Assembly (NCBI GenBank): GCA_002021875.1
Contig: CP018627.1
Span: forward strand, 2,170,001 to 2,234,000
Length of the DNA stretch: 64,000 nt
Direction: 5' to 3'
Source: Streptomyces hygroscopicus
Lineage (GTDB): Bacteria > Actinomycetota > Actinomycetes > Streptomycetales > Streptomycetaceae
Shown: one piece after another, positions 54,812-63,301 of the stretch
Numbering within the stretch: position 1 is the stretch's first letter
Layout: every line of letters begins with the position of its first letter
Program-made: the position numbers and the translations under genes
Notes under the pieces: generated by a model
What the model saw: only the letters and a program-made list of their open reading frames with translations
Told to the model about the DNA's origin: nothing
Database searches by the model: none

Positions 54812-55438
54812 TCAGGTGTTCTGGTACGCCTCGCCGCCGAGCTCCAGTGCGGCGGTACCGGCGGTGGCGTCCGCCAGCCAGTCGCGGAAGGCGTCCACAT
54901 CGGCCTCGGGCAGGCCCAGTTCGATGGTCACGGCCTCGGCGTAGCGCACCTCCCGGACCGCCCGTCCCGTCGCCCGCAGATCGTTCTCCAGCTTTCCGGC
55001 CCGCTGGTGGTCGACGGTGACGGTCACCAGCCGGAACCGCTGCCGGGTGACGGTGCCCAGCGTGTCGAGCGCCTCGCCGACCGCGCCGCCGTAGGCCCGG
55101 ATCAGACCGCCCGCGCCGAGCTTCACGCCCCCGTAGTAGCGGGTGACGACGGCCACCGCGTACCGGACCTCGCGCCGCAGCAGCATCTGCAGCATCGGCA
55201 CCCCGGCCGTACCGCCCGGCTCCCCGTCGTCGCTCGCCTTCTGCACACCGCCCTCCGCGCCGATGACATAGGCGAAGCAGTTGTGGGTGGCGGTGGGGTG
55301 CTCCTTCCTGACGCGCTGGATGACGTCCTGCGCCTCCTGCTCGGTCGCGGCGGGCGCGAGCGTGCAGAGGAAGCGCGATCTGTTGATCTCGATCTCGTGC
55401 ACGCCCTCGCGCGCGACCGTCCGGTACCGCTCCTGCAT
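54812..55438 (-). CDS. YigZ/IMPACT family protein
   Basis: A 208-residue protein of the UPF0029/IMPACT family. The N-terminal domain has EINRSRFLCTLAPA, ATHNCFAYVIG and DDGEPGGTAGVPML, and VTRYYGGVKLGAGGL is the best conserved block; a DUF1949 C-terminal domain follows. The family is tied to translation control in eukaryotes; the bacterial role is not settled. No gene lies in 55439-55613, only a weak hairpin at 55557-55574. Confidence 0.9.
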   Translation of the reverse strand: MQERYRTVAREGVHEIEINRSRFLCTLAPAATEQEAQDVIQRVRKEHPTATHNCFAYVIGAEGGVQKASDDGEPGGTAGVPMLQMLLRREVRYAVAVVTRYYGGVKLGAGGLIRAYGGAVGEALDTLGTVTRQRFRLVTVTVDHQRAGKLENDLRATGRAVREVRYAEAVTIELGLPEADVDAFRDWLADATAGTAALELGGEAYQNT

Positions 55439-55613
55439 CGGGCCAGCTTATGTCCCGGCCCGTGTGCGCTGGTCATGCGTGTGTCCCCCTTGAGCACCCA
55501 GGCGTGGACACCGGCGAGGCCGCCCGCCCTCCCACCACCAGGCGGACGCCGCCCGGCCCCGCTGTCTCGCGGGGAGGGCGGCGCACCGCGGTTAGGGGCG
55601 GCGGGTATGCAGG

Positions 55614-55946
55614 TCAGCGGCCCAGGGCCTTGGCGAGCTGGTCCTTGGTCATGTTCGAGCGGCCCTCGATGCCGCGCTGCTTGGCCTCGTTGTAGAGCTG
55701 ATCGCGCGTCGGGCCCTTGGGCCCCGTCCGGCTGCCGGAGCGCTGGCCGCCACGCTGCGGTGCGGACTTCGGGTCCTGGATCGAGGTCTTACTGGCGGAC
55801 TTGGACTCGCCCGCGCGGGCGCGCTCCTTGTTCACCGTACGGGCGGCCATCTCCTTCGCCCGGCCGGTGGAGGCACCGCGCTGCTCGGCGCCTTCCTTGA
55901 TGTGCTCGTACTGCCGTTCACGCTTACGGCTGGATCCTGCGGGCAT
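55614..55946 (-). CDS. small basic protein with Rho_N-like C-terminal domain
   Basis: A 110-residue very basic protein. The N-terminal two thirds are charged and likely disordered (KRERQYEHIKEGAEQRGAS, then RTVNKERARAGESKSAS). The last 35 residues (TRDQLYNEAKQRGIEGRSNM, then TKDQLAKALGR) match the Rho N-terminal/SAP-like helix-loop-helix that binds nucleic acids. Streptomyces homologues are often labelled plasmid stabilisation proteins, which I regard as unproven. GGAGAGGAAGAG lies ahead of the ATG. Confidence 0.8.
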   Translation of the reverse strand: MPAGSSRKRERQYEHIKEGAEQRGASTGRAKEMAARTVNKERARAGESKSASKTSIQDPKSAPQRGGQRSGSRTGPKGPTRDQLYNEAKQRGIEGRSNMTKDQLAKALGR

Positions 55947-56181
55947 GGTCTCTTCCTCTCCTTCCGCCCCCTCGGTCGGTCGCGGTCGGCGGTTCAAGAT
56001 TGCCGAGCGCATGAGTCGGGTTCCCCCCACTTCCGCCCCCATAACCAGCATGCGTCTCCTGGGCGTCGGCCGGATGCCGTGCGGTGTGCGCAGGTGGGGA
56101 TTGGTCTTTCGGCAGTGTCCGCCGGTCCACGGTTTTCGTAAGGTCACCTCTGCGAGTCGGCTGATCACACAGGTGGGGGAC

Positions 56182-57738
56182 ATGACGGCACACAGAACCG
56201 GATTCACCGGCCGCCCGTGGGCCTCCTTGACCGGGCACCTTCCGCTCGCGGCCACCGTCGCCGCCGCCGGGTTGAGCGTGGTCAGTCTGTGGTGGGTGGT
56301 GCCCACGGCGCTGTGCGCGTTCATGGCGGGCTGGCGGCCCGGGCGGACGTGGTCCACGGCGGTGGGGCTGATCGGGGTGGTCGCGGGCGCTGTGGTGGCG
56401 GTCGCCACGGTGCCGTCCTGGATCACCTGGGCCGACCGCTTCGTGGCGGTGGTGGCCGGGGCGGTCGTACTGCCGTGGTTCGTGGGGCGGTTCTGCCGTC
56501 AGTACCGGGAGTTGGTCCGGGCGGGGTGGGAGCGGGCCGCGCGGCTGGAGCGCGAGCAGCGGCTGATCGCCGAGCAGGCCCGGCTGCGGGAACGGGCCCG
56601 TATCGCCCAGGACATGCACGATGTCCTCGGCCATGAGCTCAGCCTGATCTCCCTCTCGGCCGGGGCCCTCAAGCTGGCGCCCGGACTGGCGGACGGCCAC
56701 CGGGAGGCCGCCCGGGACATCAGGGCCAGGGCGGCGGCCGCCGTGGACCGGCTCGGCGAGGTGATCGGCGTCCTGCGCCAGGAGCCGGACGGAGCACCGC
56801 CGGAGCCGGGCGGCGCCGGGGTGACGGAGCTGGTCGAGCGGGCGTCGGCGTCGGGGCTCACGGTCCGGCTGCGGATCGACGGCGAGCCCGGCGAACTGCC
56901 GTCGGACGTGGAGCGCGCCGTGCACCGTGTGGTGCAAGAGGCGCTGACCAATGTGGCCAAGCACGCGCCCGGCGCGGAGGCGGCCGTGCGGGTCCGGCAT
57001 ACGGCGGAGGAGACTGAGGTCCGGGTGGCGAACGGCCCCGCGCCCACCGTCGTCCCCGTCCGCTCGGGCGGCGCGGGCTTCGGTCTGATCGGCCTGGACG
57101 AGCGCGTCGGGCTGGCGGGCGGCACGTTCGGCTACGGCCCCGAGTCGGGCGGTTTCGCGGTCCGCGCCACGTTTCCCGGTACGCCCACGGCGCGGCGAGC
57201 GGTGCGGACCACGCCCCATGCCCCGGGCGGCGCGGACGTCCCGTACGTCGCGGGCGGCGCGGACGCCCCGCACAGCTCGGGCGGCGCGGACGTCCCGCAC
57301 AACTCGGGCGGCGCGGACGGCACCGACGCCCCCGACAACGCGGGCGGCCCGGTGGCGGATGACCACCGGCGCGCCCGCCGCCGGCTCGGCCGCACCCTGG
57401 TCGCGGCCCTCATGGTCCCCCTGGTCGCGGGCGCCCTGCTGATCGGGGCGCTGCGGGTGTGGGACACACTGAGGGCCCGGGAGTCGGTGCTGGCCCCGGA
57501 CGACTACGCCCGGCTGCGCATCGGACAGGACCGCGACCGGATCACGGAGTACCTGCCCGAGCGCCAGACCGGCCACCGGCCGACGGCGGCCGAACCGAGG
57601 GGAGCGGGCCTTGTCTGCGAGTACTACGCGATGACGGCCGATCCCTTCGACGACCGGTCCGGGGACGTCTACCGGCTGTGCTTCCGGCACGGCACCCTGG
57701 TGACCGCCGACGCCTTCACCGGGAAGGGTGTCCGATGA
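56182..57738 (+). CDS. NarL-type sensor histidine kinase with extra C-terminal membrane and outside domain
   Basis: A 518-residue protein. Residues about 18-110 hold three or four membrane helices; HisKA_3 follows with RIAQDMHDVLGHELSLISL (phospho-His) and an ATPase with VVQEALTNVAKHAPG and GGAGFGLIGLDERV. Unusually, the kinase core is followed by a repeat linker (about 345-390, four copies of SGGADVPH-like units), another membrane helix (about 402-426) and some 90 residues that should lie outside the cell and contain two Cys (LVCEYYAM, YRLCFRHG). GGTGGGGGA precedes the ATG. Coupled to its regulator by ATGA. Confidence 0.88.
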   Translation: MTAHRTGFTGRPWASLTGHLPLAATVAAAGLSVVSLWWVVPTALCAFMAGWRPGRTWSTAVGLIGVVAGAVVAVATVPSWITWADRFVAVVAGAVVLPWFVGRFCRQYRELVRAGWERAARLEREQRLIAEQARLRERARIAQDMHDVLGHELSLISLSAGALKLAPGLADGHREAARDIRARAAAAVDRLGEVIGVLRQEPDGAPPEPGGAGVTELVERASASGLTVRLRIDGEPGELPSDVERAVHRVVQEALTNVAKHAPGAEAAVRVRHTAEETEVRVANGPAPTVVPVRSGGAGFGLIGLDERVGLAGGTFGYGPESGGFAVRATFPGTPTARRAVRTTPHAPGGADVPYVAGGADAPHSSGGADVPHNSGGADGTDAPDNAGGPVADDHRRARRRLGRTLVAALMVPLVAGALLIGALRVWDTLRARESVLAPDDYARLRIGQDRDRITEYLPERQTGHRPTAAEPRGAGLVCEYYAMTADPFDDRSGDVYRLCFRHGTLVTADAFTGKGVR

Positions 57739-58418
57739 TCCGGGTCCTGATCGCCGACGACGAGCCTATGATCCGCGCGGGCATCCGGGCCGTGCTCACC
57801 ACCGATCCGGACATCACCGTGGTCGCCGAGGCCGGCGACGGCCACCAGGCGGTGGAGCTGGTGCACCGCCACCGCCCCCGGGTGGCGGTGCTGGACATCC
57901 GCATGCCCGGCACCGGCGGTATCGAGGCCGCCCGGGAGATCCACCGGACGGCGCCGGCCACCGGCGTCATCATGCTGACCACCTTCGGCGAGGACGACTA
58001 CATCCTCCAGGCGCTGAGCGGCGGCGCCACGGGCTTCCTCATCAAGTCCGGTGAACCGGAGGAGCTGATCGCGGGGGTGCGCGCGGTGGCCGATGGCGCC
58101 GCCTATCTGTCACCGAAGGTCGCGGCCCGCGTCGTGGCGCATCTCGCCTCCGGTGGCGCGGGGGCCCTGGCCGACCGCCGCACCGCCGCCCGCGAGCGGG
58201 TCGGCGCCCTGACCGCCCGGGAGCGTGAGGTGCTGGCCCTCCTCGGCGGCGGGCTGTCCAACGGTCAGATCGCCCGTCGGCTCCATGTGGTGGAGGGAAC
58301 GGTCAAGGCCCATGTGAGCTCGATCCTGGCCCGGCTGGGCGTGGAGAACCGGGCGGCCGCCGCCGTGGTGGCCCATGAGGCCGGAATCCTTCCCCCACCG
58401 GCGGCCGAACAGCGCTGA
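57735..58418 (+). CDS. NarL/FixJ-type response regulator
   Basis: A 227-residue regulator: receiver domain with IADDEPMIRAG, phosphoacceptor Asp in VAVLDIRMPG and Lys in GFLIKSGEP; C-terminal LuxR-type HTH with LTAREREVLALLGGGLSNGQ and GTVKAHVSSILARLGVEN. It is paired with the upstream kinase. Its last 309 bases are overlapped antisense by the PAP2 reading frame. Confidence 0.93.
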   Translation: MIRVLIADDEPMIRAGIRAVLTTDPDITVVAEAGDGHQAVELVHRHRPRVAVLDIRMPGTGGIEAAREIHRTAPATGVIMLTTFGEDDYILQALSGGATGFLIKSGEPEELIAGVRAVADGAAYLSPKVAARVVAHLASGGAGALADRRTAARERVGALTAREREVLALLGGGLSNGQIARRLHVVEGTVKAHVSSILARLGVENRAAAAVVAHEAGILPPPAAEQR

Positions 58419-59093
58419 CACCGCCCGAGCGGCCGGAGGGCTCGCCACGATCAGCGTCGCCACCACCACGGCGGCGCCCAGGAGCGCACCGGCGGCCACA
58501 TCGTGCGGATAGTGCACCCCCACCGCCACCCGCAGCAGCGCCGCCGCCCCCGCCAACGGCAGCGCCACGGCGGCGAGACGGGGCCTGAGCACCGTCAGCC
58601 CGACCGCTATCCCGGTGGCCAGGGTGGCGTGGTTGCTCGGAAACGACCAGTCCCCCGCTTCTGGACACTCCGCCAACGCCGCGACTCCCCGTACCGCCCG
58701 GCACGGCCGCTCCTCGTCCACCACCAGCTTCACCGCCTCGCTGGCCGCGTAGGCGGCCACGGTGCCGATACCGGTGAGGACGACCCCGGCCACGCCGGAG
58801 GCGTCCGCGCGCCGGAAGGCCGACCACCCCGTCCACAGCAGAAGCAGCCCCAGCGCCACCAGCGTGCCCGCGGTGGCCACCTCCAGCAGCGACCCCGCCC
58901 ACGAGGGCGCCCCGGCCACCACATCGGTCACCTCGCGGTACACCGACACCGAGGCGCCGCCCGTGACCTCCTTCCGATCCGCGTCGCCCAGCCCACCGGG
59001 CGACAGCCACATGACCGCTCCCGCCCCGGCGGCGCACAGCGCCACCGCGGCCGGCAACCGACGGCCGAAGCCGTATCGCGTCCTTGATTCCAT
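58110..59093 (-). CDS. PAP2-family membrane phosphatase
   Basis: A 327-residue frame with six membrane segments in residues 10-215 and the phosphatase motifs KLVVDEERP (motif 1), FPSNHATLATG (motif 2) and RVAVGVHYPHDVAAG (motif 3). Relatives hydrolyse undecaprenyl or other lipid phosphates. The enzyme core ends near residue 220; the remaining ~103 residues are antisense to the response regulator gene and look like random His/Gln/Gly-rich sequence. The frame simply has no stop until 58110. The start is the ATG at 59093. Confidence 0.85.
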   Translation of the reverse strand: MESRTRYGFGRRLPAAVALCAAGAGAVMWLSPGGLGDADRKEVTGGASVSVYREVTDVVAGAPSWAGSLLEVATAGTLVALGLLLLWTGWSAFRRADASGVAGVVLTGIGTVAAYAASEAVKLVVDEERPCRAVRGVAALAECPEAGDWSFPSNHATLATGIAVGLTVLRPRLAAVALPLAGAAALLRVAVGVHYPHDVAAGALLGAAVVVATLIVASPPAARAVSALFGRRWGKDSGLMGHHGGGRPVLHAQPGQDRAHMGLDRSLHHMEPTGDLTVGQPAAEEGQHLTLPGGQGADPLAGGGAAVGQGPRATGGEMRHDAGRDLR

Positions 59094-59227
59094 GGCCAGT
59101 GACCGTAGAAACGGCGAAGGCCCGCCACCTCTGGCGAACGGCGAGGACGAGCACCTGACCTTCGTCGGGGTTGACACGCTGGCGGGCCCCCGGCGGGCCC
59201 CGGGAAGCGCCACGTTGGCCCGTCATG

Positions 59228-59787
59228 TCACCAGGGCACGACACCCCCGTCGTCGAAGAAGCCGCCGCGCGGCCCGTCGTCCGGCAGGGTCGCGAGCCGG
59301 ATCGCTATCGCGGCACCCTGCTCGGGCGTCCGCGGCGCGTTGAAGCCGGTGAAGTCGGTCGCGACATAGCCGGGGCAGGCGGCGTTCACGATGACGTTCG
59401 TGTCGGCGAGTCGGCGGGCGTACTGTGCCGTGACGCTGTTGAGCATCGACTTCGACGGTGCGTACGCGGCCATGATCGGGCCGGTCTGCAGTGTCAGCGA
59501 ACCCATGTTGCTCGACATGTTGACGATGCGCGGCGCGTCCGCGCGGCGGAGCAGCGGGAGCATCGCGTTCGTCACCCGGACCACCCCGAATACGTTGGTG
59601 TCGAGGACGGTGCGGACGACGTCGAGGTCGAGCGTCGTCGGGTCTTGCGCGCCCCCGTCGGCCCGGCCGGAGATGCCCGCGTTGTTGACGAGCACGTCGA
59701 GCCAGCCTGCCGTCTCCTCGATCGTCGCCGCTGCCGCCGCGACGCTGTCATCCGAGGTGACGTCGAGGGCGAGCCCCAACGCGTCGA
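59228..59787 (-). pseudogene. SDR family gene lacking its 5' end
   Basis: The frame reads DALGLALDVTSDDSV, then LVNNAGISG, IVNMSSNMGS and the catalytic YAPSK, so it is the C-terminal three quarters of a classical SDR. The N-terminal ~60 residues with the TGxxxGIG cofactor motif are absent: the frame meets a LysR gene on the other strand at about 59788. The only start available is a TTG at 59779. Not expected to be functional. Confidence 0.75.
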
Positions 59788-60567
59788 TGTCTCTCCCGCG
59801 CGATCCGCCAGCTGGAGCAGCGGCTCGGTGTCCGGCTCCTCGACCGGGACCGTCGCGGAGTGGCGCTCACCGACGCCGGCGGGGTGCTGCTCCGCGAGGC
59901 CAACGTGGCCCTCGACGCGGTCGCGGCCGCCGCGCGCCGGACGCGGCGTGCCGCGGATCCGAAACGTCCGCTGGTGCTCGTGACGAAGGCCGGGGCCTCC
60001 CACGAGCTGCTGCAACGGCTCCTCGGTGCGGTGGCGAGCGAACCCGGTGCGGCACCGGTCGACGTCCTCCTGTGTGAGGTCGGCGAGCAGGCAGGGCTCC
60101 TGCGCGACGGGCGCGCCGACGTGGCACTGACGCACCGGCCGTTCGACGACCTGGCCGGGTTCGACACCGAGGACCTCTACACCGAAGGTCAGATCGCGCT
60201 GCTTCCCGCGGGGCATCCGCTCGCGTCACACGATCAGCTCACGCCGGCGGAGGTCCGCGATGTGCCGGATCTGCCGATCGCTCGATGGCCCCGGCTCGAC
60301 GGGACCTATCCGGAAGGGCCCGGACCGGAGGTGCACACCCAGTCGCAGCTCGCTCAGCTCGTGGCGCTCGGCAGGACGCTGCTCGTCATCCCGGCCTCCA
60401 GCCGTGCCTGGCAGTGGCCCGATCACGTCGCGGTGCCCGTCGTCGACGCGCCGGACGTCACCACGGTGATCGCCTGGCCACCCAGCAGTCACTCGCCGGC
60501 GGTCGCCTCACTCGTCCGCTCGGCGGCCGGGCTCCGTAGCACCACGCTGCCCGCGTCCGCGGGCTGA
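59788..60567 (+). pseudogene. LysR family regulator lacking its 5' end
   Basis: From 59791 the frame reads LSRAIRQLEQRLGVRLLDRD, the second half of a LysR helix-turn-helix, and then a full effector domain (LVLVTKAGASHELLQRLLGA, FDTEDLYTEGQIALLPAGHP). About the first 30 residues, including the first HTH helices, are missing, so DNA binding should be lost. An ATG was not found before 59860. It abuts a truncated SDR on the other strand, its likely former target. Confidence 0.75.
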
Positions 60568-60678
60568 GAGCCTCCTACACCGACCTGCCGCACGATCACC
60601 CCGGCACCGGGGAATCCCCCGCACGCGGTTTCCGTTGTGCCGCACACAGGTCGGTTCTCGCACCCGCAGGAGGCAGAT

Positions 60679-60909
60679 ATGTACGGCGACTCGGCGACGG
60701 TCCGCGAGATCCTCACCGAGCTGGGCGACACCTGGGCCGTCGTGGGCCTGTCGACGAACCAGCGGCGTGCCGCCTACGGCGTCGCCGACGTCCTCCAGCG
60801 CTTCGGCAAGCGCATCGTGCCCGTGCACCCGAAGGCGGAGACCGTGCACGGCGAGCGGGGGTACGCCTCGCTCGCCGAGATCCCCTTCCCGATGGAGACA
60901 GTGTCCTGA
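60679..60909 (+). pseudogene. CoA-binding domain protein gene cut by an integrated element
   Basis: The frame starts MYGDSATVREILTELGDTWA behind GCAGGAGG and follows the YccU-type CoA-binding family to GYASLAEIPFP. The family then continues with VDVVDVFV, but here the frame turns into METVS and stops at 60909. About 55-60% of the gene is missing, presumably at the far end of the element. It is the integration target. Confidence 0.8.
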
Positions 60910-62855
60910 GGTCGTGATCCAACACTTACGACGAGACGAGGGTCGATGTGTCCTTCGATGCGGAGGGGTGGCAAAGCACCAGCGGCGGGCACCGGGGTCG
61001 CCTTTTCGTCCGCCAGAAGCTCCATAATCTCCTGCCACAGTCCCGAAGCCATCCAACGATGGTAACGAGACTGGAAGCCAGTCGTCGGCCAGGGAGTCCC
61101 TGTGCGCGCCTTATGCAAGATCGCGTCCAAGACTCTTCGATCGGGGAGCCGGTCGTTGCGCTTGCGCTGATGCGCGGCAGTCAGAATCGGCTCGACCCTC
61201 GTCCACCCTTCCTCCGTGAGGATGGGCACTGGCCGGTTTCGTTCACGGAACCACCGTGTGAGTGAGCAGTCCGCCTTGCGGACATTCGGCACGGGGCCTG
61301 TGATCGTGACACGCACGTCCAACAGATCAAGAATCTCCGTCTGCTGCTCGGGCGGCATATCTTGCAAGCGCGTCCGTGCCAGCTCAGCCAAGGCTTGGAG
61401 ATCCCGGGCTCGCTGACCGGACGCCTCCGTCTCCGCTTGCCAGGCTTGGACTTCAGCGCGCATCTTGATCAGCTGCGCCCGCTCCTCATCGAGCGTCTTG
61501 GTCGCCTTGGCAATGGCTTCCACTGAGTTCGCTTGCTTCGCGGCCACGACCATTACGGCAGCGATGGCCGCGTCCTGGGCCTCGATTTGCTTATCCAGAT
61601 CGACGATGCGCTGCGCATAGTTGATCTTGCTTCCAGCAGCCAACCCTGCCCAGTCCTCGGACATGACACGAAGCCGTTCAGGGGCACCGAGCAGAGCGCA
61701 GACCTCACTCCAGACCCGCTGCTCCAGCGAGCCCGCGTGCACTCGAGGGCAGCAGCAAGTGGGAGCTTGCGCATATTTCTCGATCTTTCCGCTGCAACGG
61801 TAGACCCGCTCAGACGCCTCCTTGAGACGGAATCCGGTGTAGTGGGCGCCGCAAAGACCGAAGAAGCGCCTGGAAAGCGGATACGGCTGCTTCTGCTCCT
61901 TCAGGCCCCTCCCCCTTCGATTGTGAGCCATGGCAGCTCGCAATTGTTTCGCCTCGTCAGGCGTAAACACGGGTTCCAGGGGGATAATGACAGTCTCTCC
62001 GTAGAGCGGAGTACCATCAACACCGAGCTTGGCCCTTTTGGGGTTGCGAAAGATCACGACTGAGTCTGACGTGGCATCCATCAGCCGCGACCAAAGATTC
62101 CTGCTAGACCACGGCTTTCCGGATCGAGTGTAGTGCCTCAGTGCATTGAGTCGAATAGCGGCCTGACGGACGTTGAGACCATCAATAACAATCAGTGCGC
62201 GAGCGAGATGCAGTACGCCGCACTCATGCGGCTGCCCGCATCCACATGTTTCGCCACACTGGTCCAGTACGATACGGGACAGCCCTCGCTTGCCCGGGTT
62301 TTCAACGCGGTATCCGTACCGGGGCTTCCCCCCAGTGAGACCTCCATCTTCTGCTTTCTCCTGGATACCGCCCTGGGTGCGCTGACGAATGCGCCCATAT
62401 TCCTTGAAAGCGAAATTCGCTTCCTCCCTCATGGCCTCCTTTCCCGACTCGGTGGTGTTATCAATGTCCTTCTTCGCATCCGCGACGTAGATCTCGAGGT
62501 CTTCCAATTCCCAGACCCAGCGCCAGAACGCACGGTCCGTACGACCGATCGCCCGGGATTCAGATACCACCACCACGTCGAAGGGGCGTGGTACTTGGCG
62601 CGCCCGCTCCATCAATCGTTTGAGGTCATGCCGCTTGTCAGCCTCCAGCGAACCCGACACACCTTCATCTTTGAAGGTGTCGAGGTGATCCCACCCCTTC
62701 CTCTCAATATATGCCGTAGTTTTCTTTCCTGCGTACGCAATACCGTACCCTTTCGCCTGTTCCTCCGTGGATACTCGAAGGTAGTCCACGGCGCGGAGTC
62801 GAGGCCGTGCAGCTTGTTCTCTCGATTGTGCAGCACCTGTGAGAGTATTAGTCAT
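60774..62855 (-). CDS. large serine recombinase with DUF4096-like C-terminal domain
   Basis: A 693-residue site-specific recombinase. The catalytic domain holds the nucleophile in YLRVSTEEQAKG (Ser29) and RAIGRTDRAFWRW; a recombinase domain, a zinc-ribbon with Cys residues (FFGLCGAH, CCCPRVH) and a coiled coil (about 440-510) follow. Residues about 542-612 (LTEEGWTRVEPILTAAH, RRVLDAILHKARTGTPW) resemble the DUF4096 domain of IS5/IS402 transposases. From about residue 654 the frame is antisense host CoA-binding-gene DNA. ATG 62855 has GGAGGG 5 bases upstream. Confidence 0.88.
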   Translation of the reverse strand: MTNTLTGAAQSREQAARPRLRAVDYLRVSTEEQAKGYGIAYAGKKTTAYIERKGWDHLDTFKDEGVSGSLEADKRHDLKRLMERARQVPRPFDVVVVSESRAIGRTDRAFWRWVWELEDLEIYVADAKKDIDNTTESGKEAMREEANFAFKEYGRIRQRTQGGIQEKAEDGGLTGGKPRYGYRVENPGKRGLSRIVLDQCGETCGCGQPHECGVLHLARALIVIDGLNVRQAAIRLNALRHYTRSGKPWSSRNLWSRLMDATSDSVVIFRNPKRAKLGVDGTPLYGETVIIPLEPVFTPDEAKQLRAAMAHNRRGRGLKEQKQPYPLSRRFFGLCGAHYTGFRLKEASERVYRCSGKIEKYAQAPTCCCPRVHAGSLEQRVWSEVCALLGAPERLRVMSEDWAGLAAGSKINYAQRIVDLDKQIEAQDAAIAAVMVVAAKQANSVEAIAKATKTLDEERAQLIKMRAEVQAWQAETEASGQRARDLQALAELARTRLQDMPPEQQTEILDLLDVRVTITGPVPNVRKADCSLTRWFRERNRPVPILTEEGWTRVEPILTAAHQRKRNDRLPDRRVLDAILHKARTGTPWPTTGFQSRYHRWMASGLWQEIMELLADEKATPVPAAGALPPLRIEGHIDPRLVVSVGSRPQDTVSIGKGISASEAYPRSPCTVSAFGCTGTMRLPKRWRTSATP
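60886..60900. other. attachment-site junction (attL or attR)
   Basis: Sequence matches the CoA-binding gene up to about TTCCCG (60886-60891) and departs immediately after, inside the recombinase frame read from the other strand. The exact crossover bases cannot be fixed without the other junction. Confidence 0.5.
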
Positions 62856-62962
62856 GCCAGCCCTCCGCGATTGGCCAGACCCCAGAGCTTGGCATTCACC
62901 ACCGGGGTCACCCACGTCAACCTGGATAATAGCTCCGAATTGCGCCGGGCCACGGAGCCCTA

Positions 62963-63301
62963 TCAGGTTCGATGTTCGCCTGACGCTTCTTTTTCATCCT
63001 GCCCGAAGAGCATCTGCAGAAGTCTCCGGTACCCAATAGGGTTGTGCTCTTCTTTGGTTCGCCACTTCACGTCATTCGACAGTTCACGACCGACAGGTAC
63101 ACTCTCCCCACACGGGCACTTCGCCGTCTGGCCGCTGCCATCAGGCCGATCCGTCAACTCTTCACCCCAAGGGGCCGAGGTCAGCCGACAAGAATGCGAC
63201 ACGCATTCCCGTTGAAAAGCTTCGACATTCACGACCGTTTTCCCCGCGATCCGACATGTTGAGCTCTTCGTCGGGCACTGCCGCAGCCAGAATTCCGGCA
63301 T
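62963..63301 (-). CDS. hypothetical element protein with Cys motifs
   Basis: A 112-residue protein beginning MPEFWLRQCPTKSS with Cys at CPTKSSTC, CVSHSC and CPCG, spaced as possible zinc ligands. Domain unknown. GGCGGA lies 6 bases before the ATG. It overlaps the end of the methyltransferase frame by 73 bases and precedes the recombinase by 107 bases. GC is low for the host. A small DNA- or protein-binding factor is possible. Confidence 0.6.
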   Translation of the reverse strand: MPEFWLRQCPTKSSTCRIAGKTVVNVEAFQRECVSHSCRLTSAPWGEELTDRPDGSGQTAKCPCGESVPVGRELSNDVKWRTKEEHNPIGYRRLLQMLFGQDEKEASGEHRT

